From Anthoceros angustus (lineage: Eukaryota > Streptophyta > Anthocerotopsida > Anthocerotales > Anthocerotaceae), in contig VJWM01000187.1 of assembly GCA_010909165.1 (NCBI GenBank), positions 124,001 through 188,000 on the forward strand: DNA of 64,000 bases, in the 5' to 3' direction. Positions 46,456 to 56,249 of the stretch are shown piece after piece. The position numbers and the translations under genes are program-made. The notes under the pieces are model-generated. The model did not search any database. It saw only the letters and a list, made by a program, of their open reading frames with translations, and was not told where the DNA came from. Numbering within the stretch: position 1 is the first letter of the stretch; each line of letters starts with the position of its first letter.

Positions 46456-46550
46456 CATGAAGCCAGCCGTCATGAAGCCAGCCGTCATGAAGCCAGCCGT
46501 CATGAAGCCAGCCGTCATGACAGCAAGCTGTCATGAAGCCAGCCGTCATG
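46456..46550. repeat. 15-bp minisatellite with embedded hairpin
   Basis: Five or six copies of CATGAAGCCAGCCGT. One variant forms TCATGACAGC-AA-GCTGTCATGA, a perfect 10-bp-arm inverted repeat at 46515-46536. Confidence 0.9.
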
Positions 46551-48912
46551 ACAGAATTCTCTATACCATGTACATTTCCAGCACTTGCTGATCATAAAAA
46601 CATTCCGCTAAAACCTGCAAAACCCTACAACCATGTATTCAACATTGAATGCCTTGGAGTCATCAGTAGCCTATATTCCTCGGTAGAGTGCATATCATGT
46701 AATAAGAGCCAATGTATAACCATCAAATTGGAATGAAATAGAGAAAAGTCATACAACTGTATTATACATACATACAGTATACGTTTTGTATGTATGTATG
46801 AGCTTATCCGACTTGTTGGTTTATCAGCCACCCTTTGTAAATCATGAGGATGTGGCTCTCTTTCGTTAGATACATAAGAACAGGGGATTGTTTCATTTTG
46901 ATCAAAGTTATTGCACTTCCCCTCAAAGATCAGATAACTCCATCGGGAGAACTAAAGAGTTCAAGAGAGTTTATACTGAAAAATAGCCAGCACCTCCGAA
47001 GAAAAGAGAGTCCCCCATCGTTGTTGCTCCTGAACCTGCAAACGCAGCCATTATGTGGTTGAAGACCACAAAGAGTACAGGATTAGTGTTTTGAATCTTG
47101 TGAAGGAGCGTCTTGATGAGCCACTTGAACATAGGCTACAGACTCTGAGGTTCTAACTCTCCTGCTTGGGAAACTCAACTTAGTAGAAATTCATATGTAG
47201 ACATGTTGTGTAGGCGTAGGCATTTTCAATGGATACTTTAGTATCTTCCATATTTGCAGCTGAAGCGTGGCAAAAACCAAAGTCTTCATTATTGAAGATA
47301 AAGCTTCCCATATTGGAGATAAAGTTTATAATAATAAGGAGAGTGGCATAAAAGCACAGAACAATTAAGTTTCTTAGAATCGCACTTTACAATCGCACAC
47401 CTAGGCAACCAGTGTGCTTTAGGTTTATGATCCTACACTTGGGCAATCTACGCAACCCTAAACTGCAAACGAACAAAGAAATGTCTCACGTCTCGTGGTC
47501 TCACATAAGGGGAAACTGACGCGCCCCTAGCGAGATCATACCTAGGCAAGCAGCATGCCCCTATTATGGTTATTGACCCAATGTGAATTGTGCTTTTCAA
47601 AACAATATAATCATTAATCCAAACCAATCACCCTTCTAGGTAATATCATGCACTACACACGAGGGAACTCCATCCCAACAATTTTTTACCTTGCGGTAAT
47701 ATCTTGCACTACATATGAGGGAACCCCATCCTGGCAATGATAATTTGCTTGCAGGGTGCTTACATGCAGAGTTGCAATATGAAAAGCGTCTAGGAAAATC
47801 GGGATTTTGGTCTAGAATAATGTTTTTTTCCAACTCAAATTGAAGCACCAAAATGCTTATCCAATACTAGGAGTGGCAATATGCTGGGAATTTGAATATT
47901 AAATTACCTCATTACAATGTCATACTAGCGCACTTCATATTGGAAACCAACCCTATGACGCGTTTGTCCTACGTGACCTCTCGGAACACCTTTCACAACT
48001 TTAAGTGCATTTGTTGCGTTTTTACAAAAAGAGTTTTCGCTATCCCACTTGGCGCTCATTCAAATTGCGCATATATTGTTTTGTCAATAATGTGCTGGAA
48101 ACCAGATTCACCATTCATGCACAAAATTGACATTATGGAATAACCCGAACTCCCTAGACCTTGTTTAGGCTCAGGTTCGACGAAGGCTTAGGTGTACCAA
48201 ACATAACCCTCTAAGGAGGATGATGCATAATTGCTCAAGTATTATTGAATACTGTATTAGGTTTAATTCACAACACGATATTGATTAGGTAATAGGAACA
48301 TAACCTCGAAGGGGATGTTGCATAATTGCTCAGAGTATTACTGAATACTATATTAGGTTGAATGCACAACACGATATTGATTAGGTAATGGGGAAGAGCA
48401 CTATGGAAGGATGCGTTTGATTGCCATATCTGCCTATTTGAGTAGGTAATAGGAAACTACGGAATAAGCAAGAGTCATTGCCTCAATCCTGGCCGCAACT
48501 ACAGTTCTCCGAATTTGGCTATTAATGTAGGTCGTAAGCCCATTTTGGTACATGAAGCCCACTAGTGACATGGCAGTGTTTGGTGAGAACAAATATGGTA
48601 TTTAGGGTTATCTCTGCACATGGACCTAAAACTTGATAGAGTATCAAGTTAGGCAACAACTATGCCCCTATATAAAGGCCTGCCTATATTCAATCTTTCT
48701 GACAAGATTAAAGGCCTGCCTGGCTTTACGAATCTTGTCATGAGGATCTTGTATTTTCTTAGTTTCTTTGAGCTATCTTTTTCTTGTGGAGTGCCTTCAC
48801 GTCTGGAGGATCTTCAATTATCTCACCCTCTTTGAGCTTTTCTTTTTTCTTGAGCTAGTGTCTTCAGGTCCCGTTCTTATTTATGAGGAGTTCCTAAGAA
48901 CAGGTTTGCAAG
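46551..48912. other. intergenic, with two tandem duplications and a TATA box
   Basis: About 2.4 kb, AT-rich, no gene recognised. Tandem duplications lie at 47641-47733 (56-bp period, TGCACTACACACGAGGGAAC) and 48201-48390 (97-bp period, GCATAATTGCTCA). A TATA box CTATATAAAG at 48668-48677 lies about 240 bp before the membrane-protein ATG. Confidence 0.55.
48668..48677 (+). promoter_or_regulatory. TATA box of the membrane-protein gene
   Basis: CTATATAAAG. The related CATATAAAG near 34325 stands at the matching place upstream of the broken paralogue, which supports it as promoter. Confidence 0.5.
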
Positions 48913-50559
48913 ATGTCTTATAAAATCTCTTGTCATTTATTGTTGTTCATCGTAATATCCTACACATGTTCCTTTCATGTTAATGGGTTTTCAATGGATT
49001 CTATTACACCTTTGTGCGATGACCTAATTACATCTTGTATAAGACCACTAGTAGTACGACATGATCGTAGAGATCCAACTAATCATTTTCATAAGTATCT
49101 TGGAGGTTTTAACTTAAGAGACCTAGCTTATGTGAATAGTGTGTTATACACAGGATGGCCATTTTTCCTGGCAGCTATCGCAGTGATTACTTATGTTGTT
49201 GTAGTTATCGCCTTCATGTCGTTAATTCCTCCTATCCGACGATTATTCAAACGTGATATACCTCATTACCAAAATTTCCTTCGATTTGTGATGGGTGTAG
49301 TAGTCTTTGTGGTCGGTCCACTTACGGTGGCAAGTTGGTTGGCATATATCATTACGGAGCACTCATATTTTCAAAGAGCTTTTGGTCTGTCACATTCATT
49401 AGTGATGGATACAGCTGCATTGGCTAATTCACAAGTGGAGAGCGTGGCTCATCTCTTGCACGAAACTATGGTTAGACTTGACACTTTGAACCCTGGCATT
49501 GGGCCTAAGCACAGCTATAATAACATCACCGCTGACACTCGTGTCCTTATGGGCCTAGTCACCGCTGCAGAGATGAGACTATTGAATGGTCAAACATGGA
49601 ATGAACTTTCTCCGAGGTTTCATCAATTTAGACATACACTTTTTATGCGGCAGAACCTAACGTTTAGCCATACTTTAGCCGGATTGACTATCATATTGGT
49701 TCTTTTGAATATGGGCATGGCAATTGGCAGACTTTTTCGATCCAATTGGGGTTGGACACGATCACCTTTTTATACGATTCAAATTCTTTTTAGCTGGATC
49801 CTAGTAGCTGGATTTTTGGTCGTATGTGGATATTACTATAGTTTGTTGAATGCAACACAAGATGCATTTGATGCGCTAAAGACTTATGGAGCTCCATTCA
49901 ACACAACATTTGATTTGGAGGGCTACTTCCCATGCGCGGAGCTGTCAGCAAAAGGGATCCAGGCATATACGGATGTTCACGAAATTTCAAATTTCATGCA
50001 CAAGAGAGCGACATTTATTCATGAACAGGTTACCGTTGTTCAAAGTGGTAATTTTATAAATCCAATTCATGAGCACATAAAGGTAGAGCTTGTGAATGCA
50101 AGTATGAGCCTTGCAGCAACGGTGCCTATTATTCGCAATATGGCTACATGTTATGATATTCTAGATTTGGTACAGACTGGAACCAAAGTGAACTATGACC
50201 ATGTTATGGATCCATTACGCGCCTCAATATGGAGTATGATAGGGTTGATGGGCTGTTTAATTATTTTTTCACATTTGGTGGGAGTCGTGAGAGCCATTGC
50301 ACAAGCACCTCGTGCCACACCGCTACCTTTGAGTTGGCCGAGGCCGCCAGTGAATCAACAAGGACCTGTAATAACAAAGCATTTGATAATTGGTCCAGGA
50401 TTTGGTAATCCAGAATGGGAGAGGCAAGAAGCCGAGCGTAGGAAGCCTTTGCCTTTGCCCTTGCCTGAAGAGCCTTTGCCTTTGCCCTTGCCTGAAGAGA
50501 ATGTGAATGAGATACAAGATCCAATACAACCACCCTCTCCCTCTATCTCTTGTACATGA
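48913..50559 (+). CDS. multi-pass membrane protein, plant DDB_G0292058-like family
   Basis: Intact, single-exon, 548 residues. Residues 5-25 form a signal peptide or anchor. Membrane segments are at about 79-104, 121-148, 252-271, 287-310 and 439-459, with a large extracytosolic loop between the second and third and another (about 311-438) with N-glycosylation sites (NAT, NTT, NAS). The stretch DPTNHFHKYLGGFNLRDLAY before the first segment matches a family of plant transmembrane proteins related in layout to tweety-type channels; their function is unknown. The C-tail is cytosolic and proline-rich, with two copies of a 27-bp unit giving PLPLPLPEE. I assign the family from memory with moderate trust. 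A broken copy lies 14.4 kb upstream. It lacks introns and lies in repeat-rich DNA, so it may be a retrocopy or a recent expansion. Confidence 0.78.
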   Translation: MSYKISCHLLLFIVISYTCSFHVNGFSMDSITPLCDDLITSCIRPLVVRHDRRDPTNHFHKYLGGFNLRDLAYVNSVLYTGWPFFLAAIAVITYVVVVIAFMSLIPPIRRLFKRDIPHYQNFLRFVMGVVVFVVGPLTVASWLAYIITEHSYFQRAFGLSHSLVMDTAALANSQVESVAHLLHETMVRLDTLNPGIGPKHSYNNITADTRVLMGLVTAAEMRLLNGQTWNELSPRFHQFRHTLFMRQNLTFSHTLAGLTIILVLLNMGMAIGRLFRSNWGWTRSPFYTIQILFSWILVAGFLVVCGYYYSLLNATQDAFDALKTYGAPFNTTFDLEGYFPCAELSAKGIQAYTDVHEISNFMHKRATFIHEQVTVVQSGNFINPIHEHIKVELVNASMSLAATVPIIRNMATCYDILDLVQTGTKVNYDHVMDPLRASIWSMIGLMGCLIIFSHLVGVVRAIAQAPRATPLPLSWPRPPVNQQGPVITKHLIIGPGFGNPEWERQEAERRKPLPLPLPEEPLPLPLPEENVNEIQDPIQPPSPSISCT

Positions 50560-51589
50560 CTTTCTTCCCTACCTCCTTTATCTTTGTACCATTTTAATCT
50601 CTTTTTCACCTCTTTCTTCTCCACCCCCTTTCATCTTTGTACCTTTTTAATCTCTTTATAAATTTATTATTATACGGTGTATTAAAATTTTAAATATATT
50701 TTATTAATCTTTCTTTTATGTGTTTTCAAGTATAATATTTCTTTATTGCTTTCTCTCTTATTGTTAGATTTTTCTCTTCCACTCGCCTTATTAGTTTTTC
50801 TTTTTTTCTTTTTTTATCTATTTAATCTTTTTACATTCTCATTTCTTCTCATTGCAACTGCCCCAGCTGACAAACCCAGAACATGGGCGAGATTCTACTA
50901 ACTATCTATTGTAACTTCCCATACGAGGAGGGGGTATTGTAACTTCCCATACTAGGAAGAGCTGCTTTGTACCATTTTAATAAGAGTGTTGTAAGAGCAG
51001 CTGCTCCCACACTACACTAGACATTCGTCAAACACTTTGAGTTGGTTAGGACCAGGACACATTTTCACTATCTCGAACCACATTTTCACTACACCATTGT
51101 CGCAATGTTTACTTTGTTATTTTGTCATCCCGGGAATGGGCGTGCCAAACTCCCTCGAGTGAGTTCTGTAGTGCAAGATGTTGGCTTTATATACATAAAG
51201 CTTGACTTGGCTTGTTTGCATTTGTTTTCTTACCATTTTTTCCCTCAAATTCCTCTCTCCTCTCTTCCCTCACTTCTTTTCTCCCTCTATTCCTCGGACC
51301 CTTTCGCCTCTTTTCTCCCTCCAATTCCTCGTGCCCCCTTATCCCTTCGATGGAGCGATCCTCTTCCTCCCCTTCCGATTCCTTCTCGCCCTCCACCTCG
51401 CCCTCCGCCTACACGATGAGTGCACTTCCTCCCCTTCCCTCTCCAATGGGGCGATGGGTGCACTTCCCCCGCCAGTGTAAAGGATATAGGTGCACCCCTT
51501 GTCCATGTCCAAAGGCATGAGGAGGGAATGAGGTATCACCGACATCTTGTCGAATCGATTCGGTGTTCTGGGATTTAGAAGCAGTAGTT
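50560..51589. other. intergenic; T-rich 3' flank and pyrimidine-rich tract
   Basis: 50570-50850 is T-rich. 51235-51450 is strongly C/T-biased on the + strand (many CTCCCTC and TTCCTC runs) and may form unusual DNA structure. No gene. Confidence 0.5.
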
Positions 51590-51815
51590 TTCACTCCCGT
51601 CCGCGAAAAAAAATAACTCGAATGTTGATGCTCTGCAAGGGCAAAAATCCCTTCGCTACATGACCCATCTTAAACAGAGGTGATACATGTGCTCAGCAAA
51701 CGAGATACGCAGGGCCTGATCAACTGCTGAGCCGCGTGACCGTGAGCCAGGGCTCAGGGCGCGTGGTGAAGCAGACCGGAAGCTCGTCTGTTCTTCGGTT
51801 CACTGGGCGACCCGT
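51590..51815. repeat. conserved 3'-flank module, copy 2
   Basis: Partner of 42231-42480 (shared words listed there). It contains a small stem TGAG-CCAGGG-CTCA. It lies about 250 bp beyond the RNase E stop codon. Confidence 0.7.
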
Positions 51816-52065
51816 CATGACCCGCGCACTTGCACCTCAATCATTCAGTAAGAATGCACTTGTGGAGTGACTGATGAAGAGCTTGAACTTTGTCACAAGT
51901 TCAAATCCTTTCCGCTGTGGCATCTTCGGTTCCATGTTCACAAGCCAGGTTAGGGAGGTGCATCTTCACGTTTGAACATGTGTCCTGCGTTTGGTGGCAA
52001 GCAAGCTCCATCCCCCCTGTCCCTCACGAGCAACGTTTCGCACTGTCGTGGGATGTACCAGACAT

Positions 52066-55000
52066 TCAACCTGCTTCCTTGCTGGTGAGAACCACTTTCT
52101 TGGCCCCAAGGTCTCTGGAACCCAAATATTTCCTGTGTTTGGAGGTCCAGATCCTTTTGGCTATGGTACTGGGATCCACAGATGGGCGCTGGGACTTGTT
52201 TCCTACAGGGACAACCTGAAATTGACCTCGAGTGAACTCCATGGACACCTTCAGATTTATCCAAACTTTGAGGGCACTGCTCAGCTGGGTGATGCGCTTG
52301 CTTTTCCAAGACCTTAGATAATCAAACATGGTGGTGTCGACCCGCAACGTAACTTGAGGCCATTTCTGAGCTCCAAGGTCTGCTAGTTGACTTGATGGGT
52401 TTGCTTCAGCTAAAGAGCGCTGAATGGCTCGTTCAATCTTCGAAAGAGTGGTCTCACGAGCTTCAACACGACCAGCACCACGGCAGCAAGAGCATGGGTC
52501 ACTTATTGTCAGAGTCACACTGGGTCTTACTCGCTTTCTGGTGAGTTCCATCACCCCGAATTGTGAAATGTCCGAAATATACACCTTGGATCTGTCACGA
52601 GCGATTGCCCTCTTCATTTCCTCAACTACCAAGGCTTCATGCTTTTCGTCCTCCATGTCAATGAAGTCCACAACTATAATACCTCCGACGTCTCGCAGGC
52701 GCAACTCCGTAGCAATTTGTCTTGCAGCAGCAAGGTTAACTTCTAATATGGCATCTTTCTGCGAGGTAGAGACATTGAGCATCCCGATCCCACCATTCAC
52801 ATCAATTGACACTAAGGCTTCAGTCTCCTGAACCACCAAATACGCACCGTTGGACAGCTGCACTCTTTCACTGGAAAACTTGTCTATCTGCGACTCAATA
52901 TTGAAGGCATCGAAGATGGGTTGTTTCCCTGAATACAATTCCACTCGATTCAACAAATGAGGAGCCACTTCGGCCAGGTAACTCGTTACCTCCTGATAGC
53001 ACTGGGGAGAGTCAACTACCATCCTGTGTACTTTGTCATTGAAAAAGTCTCTGACGACTGTCAAAGTCTGCCCCATTGCTCTGTGAAGTAGAACCGGTAC
53101 AGCATCCTCTACCCCATTCTCAGCTGCAGTTGCAGCAGCTTCAGCTCGTTCCATGACGTCATTCCATGTCTCACAAAGGCGAGTTATATCCTTCTCGAGT
53201 TCTTCCGAAGTGTGACCCATCGCTTCTGTCCGAACAGTCAATCCAAAATTTCCAGTTTGCAAATTCTGGGCAACCCCTCTCAGCCTTGACCGTTCTGGAC
53301 CTGAGATCTTTTGCGAAATGCCCACACAATCACCATTGGGGACAACTACCCAGAATCGTCCAGCCAATGTAGGATACGCAGTTAGACGAGGTCCTTTCTT
53401 CCCCATAGCTTCCTTCTTCACCTGGACAATAATCTTCATGCCTTCCTCAAGGTTCCTCCACCTGCTGAACTTTCTACCAAAATTCACAGTCAGCGGTCTC
53501 GCCCCTCCAGCTATCATCGTGGGTGTGTGTGGCCCCTCACCTACCACATCCTCCCCTTCAGAATCTCTGGCAGGACGACCATTTTGACTACCAGGAGAGA
53601 TATCTACATCCTCCTCACCTTCATCGTCTCCGAATGCATGCTCTGACTCAATGTCTACCACCTCATGATCCCCAACTGCTTGATCCGACAAGGACACGAT
53701 GGCATCCTCATCACTAGGCGGCTCCAGATCCTGATCAGCCCCATGATCCTCATTCTTGTGAGAATTAAGAGCAGGAAAGGTGTAAGGTTGTACGTTTCTT
53801 GTTATATCAAGAAGAGCCATACGAGGACTTCCAATATCGACAAAAACACCAACCATGCCGGGTAGCAACTGTTTCACACATCCAAGGTAGATGTTGCCCA
53901 CCTGCACTTTGGAATTTACCGGTTCCAACAGCAACTCCGCAAGTTTACCATCCTCCAGTATTGCCATCCTCTGCATCGTGCTTTCGGGTGCATTGATAAG
54001 GATCTCAACCATTGTCTCCTGCTCCTTTTCAGTCCTTTGTTCCTGGCCTTCTTCCAGATCACTGGCTGCCGCTTTGGCAGCTTGCTTCTTCTCATCCAAA
54101 GTTCTCAAAAACACCTGTCTTTCTGCCAACAGCTCAGACTCCAGCAACCAAGGTTCTTCTCTGGGTAGCACCTTCCTTCTGATCTTCTTCTTCAGCCAGT
54201 CATCAATGATAAGAACATTTGTCTCAATTTGCCGGGTCAGTGGGGCAGGCAAGTCTGGCCCTTTGCTTGCACTGCTAAGTTCCAACTCTTTCCCTGCACT
54301 GTCAGGCAATTCCACAACCAATCCCTCCTTCTCAACGGCTGGTTTTTTAGCCAGCACTTCATTCAAAACCGATCTTCCAGTCACACCGTCTTTCACTGGG
54401 GTAGCCTTTGAACTCCCAGATGCACCAACTTCATCCCACCACTTCCCCCATAACAGGGATGATACATTTTCAGGCGTATTTAAAGCCCATACATCCTGCA
54501 GTGTCACCACCTGTGCACCTGACTTCTGATCACCGGGAACCTGAAACTCAAACCGGCCTCCGGGCCTCCACACAATATCAGCAGTCCCATCCCCCGAACC
54601 TACAAAATAGTTGTACTCCACATCTGCGCCACACTCAATTCTCCGCTTAGCCTCCCAAACTCCTTCTCCCTTTACCCTGACCATCTGTACAGCTGACGAG
54701 GGATCCCAAGACCCAAGCTCCGGTACTGATCCACACAAAAACAATCGTTGCCCCACCTTCAGCTGTGCCTGCACAGACCACTCCACACTGCACCTAGCCT
54801 TCGCCGCAATCATGACCTTACTCTGCCCTTTCTTCTTCCTCCTTTCCCTCTTCCTACTCGACGACCCTTCCTGTCTCACAGCCTGGTCTGCTGCCTTCTC
54901 ATCCGTCACTGCACCAGAGCCAGCTGCCTGAACCCGATCCCCCTCATCTTCCACAACTTCACTGCTCTCCTCCACCCTAACATCGGAGACAGCAGGACTT

Positions 55001-56139
55001 ACATCCTCTACCTCACTTGATGCAGCAGCTTTCCTCCTACCCCTCCTCCTCCTCCTCCTCTTCTCCTGCTCCACACCTCCCTCTCCCTCTCCACCTCCTG
55101 CCACCTCACTTTCACTCACTTCACTCCCCACTTCTCCCACTCCAACGTCCTCCACTTCATTAACTCCCGCCTTCTCCTCCTCCTCCTCCCCCCTGCCTTC
55201 TCCTCCTTTCACACCTCCCGAAATTTTACTCCTGCCTCTAGACCGACGTCTCGCCTTCTTCTCAGCGCCCCCCGTGCCATCCTCTTCCTCATCCGCTGCC
55301 CCTCCGACACTCAGAGCCACATCCTCCCTAACCTCAGCCACCTCACTAACTACCTCCACAACCGCCTCCGAAGCTCTGGACCTCCTCCCTGCCCGCTTCT
55401 TCCGCCCCGGCACCCCGCTCTCCGACTCCAAACCCTGAACAGTCATTCCAACCAATTCCCCCTCCCTTCCCCCCTCACCCTTACCATCTCCCACTACCTC
55501 CCCCGGCTCCGCTCCACCAGAACCACCCCCGTGCAACCTTCCTAGGGCCTGGAACACCCAGCTGGAAGACGAGGTTTTGGTGAGGTTTATCGAACCCCTC
55601 CCCAATCCTACTCCCTCCAATCCCTCCCTCTCCACACCAGCTCTGTACTCGCTGCGCAATCTCAATCCACCTAACTTCGTCACAAAATCAGAAGCCTCCG
55701 TCTCCACCCTCCTCTCCTCCTCCTCCTCCCTCCCCCGCTCCTCGACAGAATCCCTCGGTGAATCCGAACCTGCATTCACCGATTCCACCGCCTCCTCCTG
55801 CACCACCTTCCTCGCTCTCCTCCTCCTCGGCTTCACATCTCCCTTCTCCTTCTCCTGCTCCTCCCCCTGCACCACCACAGCCAAATCCTCCGCCTTTTTC
55901 CGCCCTCTCCTCCGCCTGGAGCTGGCAGGCACAGGCACAGCCACCTCCTCCATCTCCGCCGACACAGCCCGGCAACGGAGCCGCATTTCCGCCTGTTGCT
56001 GCCTCCTGCCGGACGCGGCTGCAGTACACGCACATTGCAATCTGCTCTCTGCGCCGCTCTGCTGCCGCTGCCGCAGCTGCAGCTGCAGCGCCGCGCCGGT
56101 GGCGAGCAGGAGCCCGGAGGCGAGCTGCAGAGCCTCCAT
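52066..56139 (-). CDS. RNE: ribonuclease E/G-like protein, chloroplastic
   Basis: Plastid endonuclease that cuts polycistronic transcripts and rRNA precursors. An uninterrupted frame of 1357 residues. The first 60 or so residues are a plausible transit peptide (Ala/Arg/Ser/Gln-rich). About 65-440 is a long low-complexity acidic/basic region. A CBM20-type starch-binding domain follows (about 446-553, LFLCGSVPELGSWDP), the hallmark of plant RNase E. The S1-like region GNIYLGCVKQLLPGMVGVFVDIG is at about 745, interrupted by an acidic insertion before RPLTVNFGRKFSRW. The catalytic core has DVNGG (about 1111) and DFIDMEDEKHE (about 1155). The zinc-link is CSCCRGAG (about 1214), with cysteines conserved. 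It is 110-170 bp from the divergent PPR gene. As far as I recall, angiosperm RNE genes are intron-rich, so the intronless state is notable. A piece is copied at 29.5 kb. Confidence 0.94.
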   Translation of the reverse strand: MEALQLASGLLLATGAALQLQLRQRQQSGAESRLQCACTAAASGRRQQQAEMRLRCRAVSAEMEEVAVPVPASSRRRRGRKKAEDLAVVVQGEEQEKEKGDVKPRRRRARKVVQEEAVESVNAGSDSPRDSVEERGREEEEERRVETEASDFVTKLGGLRLRSEYRAGVEREGLEGVGLGRGSINLTKTSSSSWVFQALGRLHGGGSGGAEPGEVVGDGKGEGGREGELVGMTVQGLESESGVPGRKKRAGRRSRASEAVVEVVSEVAEVREDVALSVGGAADEEEDGTGGAEKKARRRSRGRSKISGGVKGGEGRGEEEEEKAGVNEVEDVGVGEVGSEVSESEVAGGGEGEGGVEQEKRRRRRRGRRKAAASSEVEDVSPAVSDVRVEESSEVVEDEGDRVQAAGSGAVTDEKAADQAVRQEGSSSRKRERRKKKGQSKVMIAAKARCSVEWSVQAQLKVGQRLFLCGSVPELGSWDPSSAVQMVRVKGEGVWEAKRRIECGADVEYNYFVGSGDGTADIVWRPGGRFEFQVPGDQKSGAQVVTLQDVWALNTPENVSSLLWGKWWDEVGASGSSKATPVKDGVTGRSVLNEVLAKKPAVEKEGLVVELPDSAGKELELSSASKGPDLPAPLTRQIETNVLIIDDWLKKKIRRKVLPREEPWLLESELLAERQVFLRTLDEKKQAAKAAASDLEEGQEQRTEKEQETMVEILINAPESTMQRMAILEDGKLAELLLEPVNSKVQVGNIYLGCVKQLLPGMVGVFVDIGSPRMALLDITRNVQPYTFPALNSHKNEDHGADQDLEPPSDEDAIVSLSDQAVGDHEVVDIESEHAFGDDEGEEDVDISPGSQNGRPARDSEGEDVVGEGPHTPTMIAGGARPLTVNFGRKFSRWRNLEEGMKIIVQVKKEAMGKKGPRLTAYPTLAGRFWVVVPNGDCVGISQKISGPERSRLRGVAQNLQTGNFGLTVRTEAMGHTSEELEKDITRLCETWNDVMERAEAAATAAENGVEDAVPVLLHRAMGQTLTVVRDFFNDKVHRMVVDSPQCYQEVTSYLAEVAPHLLNRVELYSGKQPIFDAFNIESQIDKFSSERVQLSNGAYLVVQETEALVSIDVNGGIGMLNVSTSQKDAILEVNLAAARQIATELRLRDVGGIIVVDFIDMEDEKHEALVVEEMKRAIARDRSKVYISDISQFGVMELTRKRVRPSVTLTISDPCSCCRGAGRVEARETTLSKIERAIQRSLAEANPSSQLADLGAQKWPQVTLRVDTTMFDYLRSWKSKRITQLSSALKVWINLKVSMEFTRGQFQVVPVGNKSQRPSVDPSTIAKRIWTSKHRKYLGSRDLGAKKVVLTSKEAG

Positions 56140-56249
56140 GGCCGGCGCTTGGCATCAGCTTCCTCCCCGCCTCCCGCCTGCCATCAATGCCGCCATCTCC
56201 GACCTCCAGAGGTCGGATCACGCCCGGATCGAACTCGTACTCGGGTTAG
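56140..56249. promoter_or_regulatory. very short divergent promoter, RNE / PPR
   Basis: Only 110 bp (170 bp if the PPR starts at 56310) separate the two start codons, so the two organelle-RNA genes must share promoter sequence. No TATA box is obvious. Confidence 0.6.
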
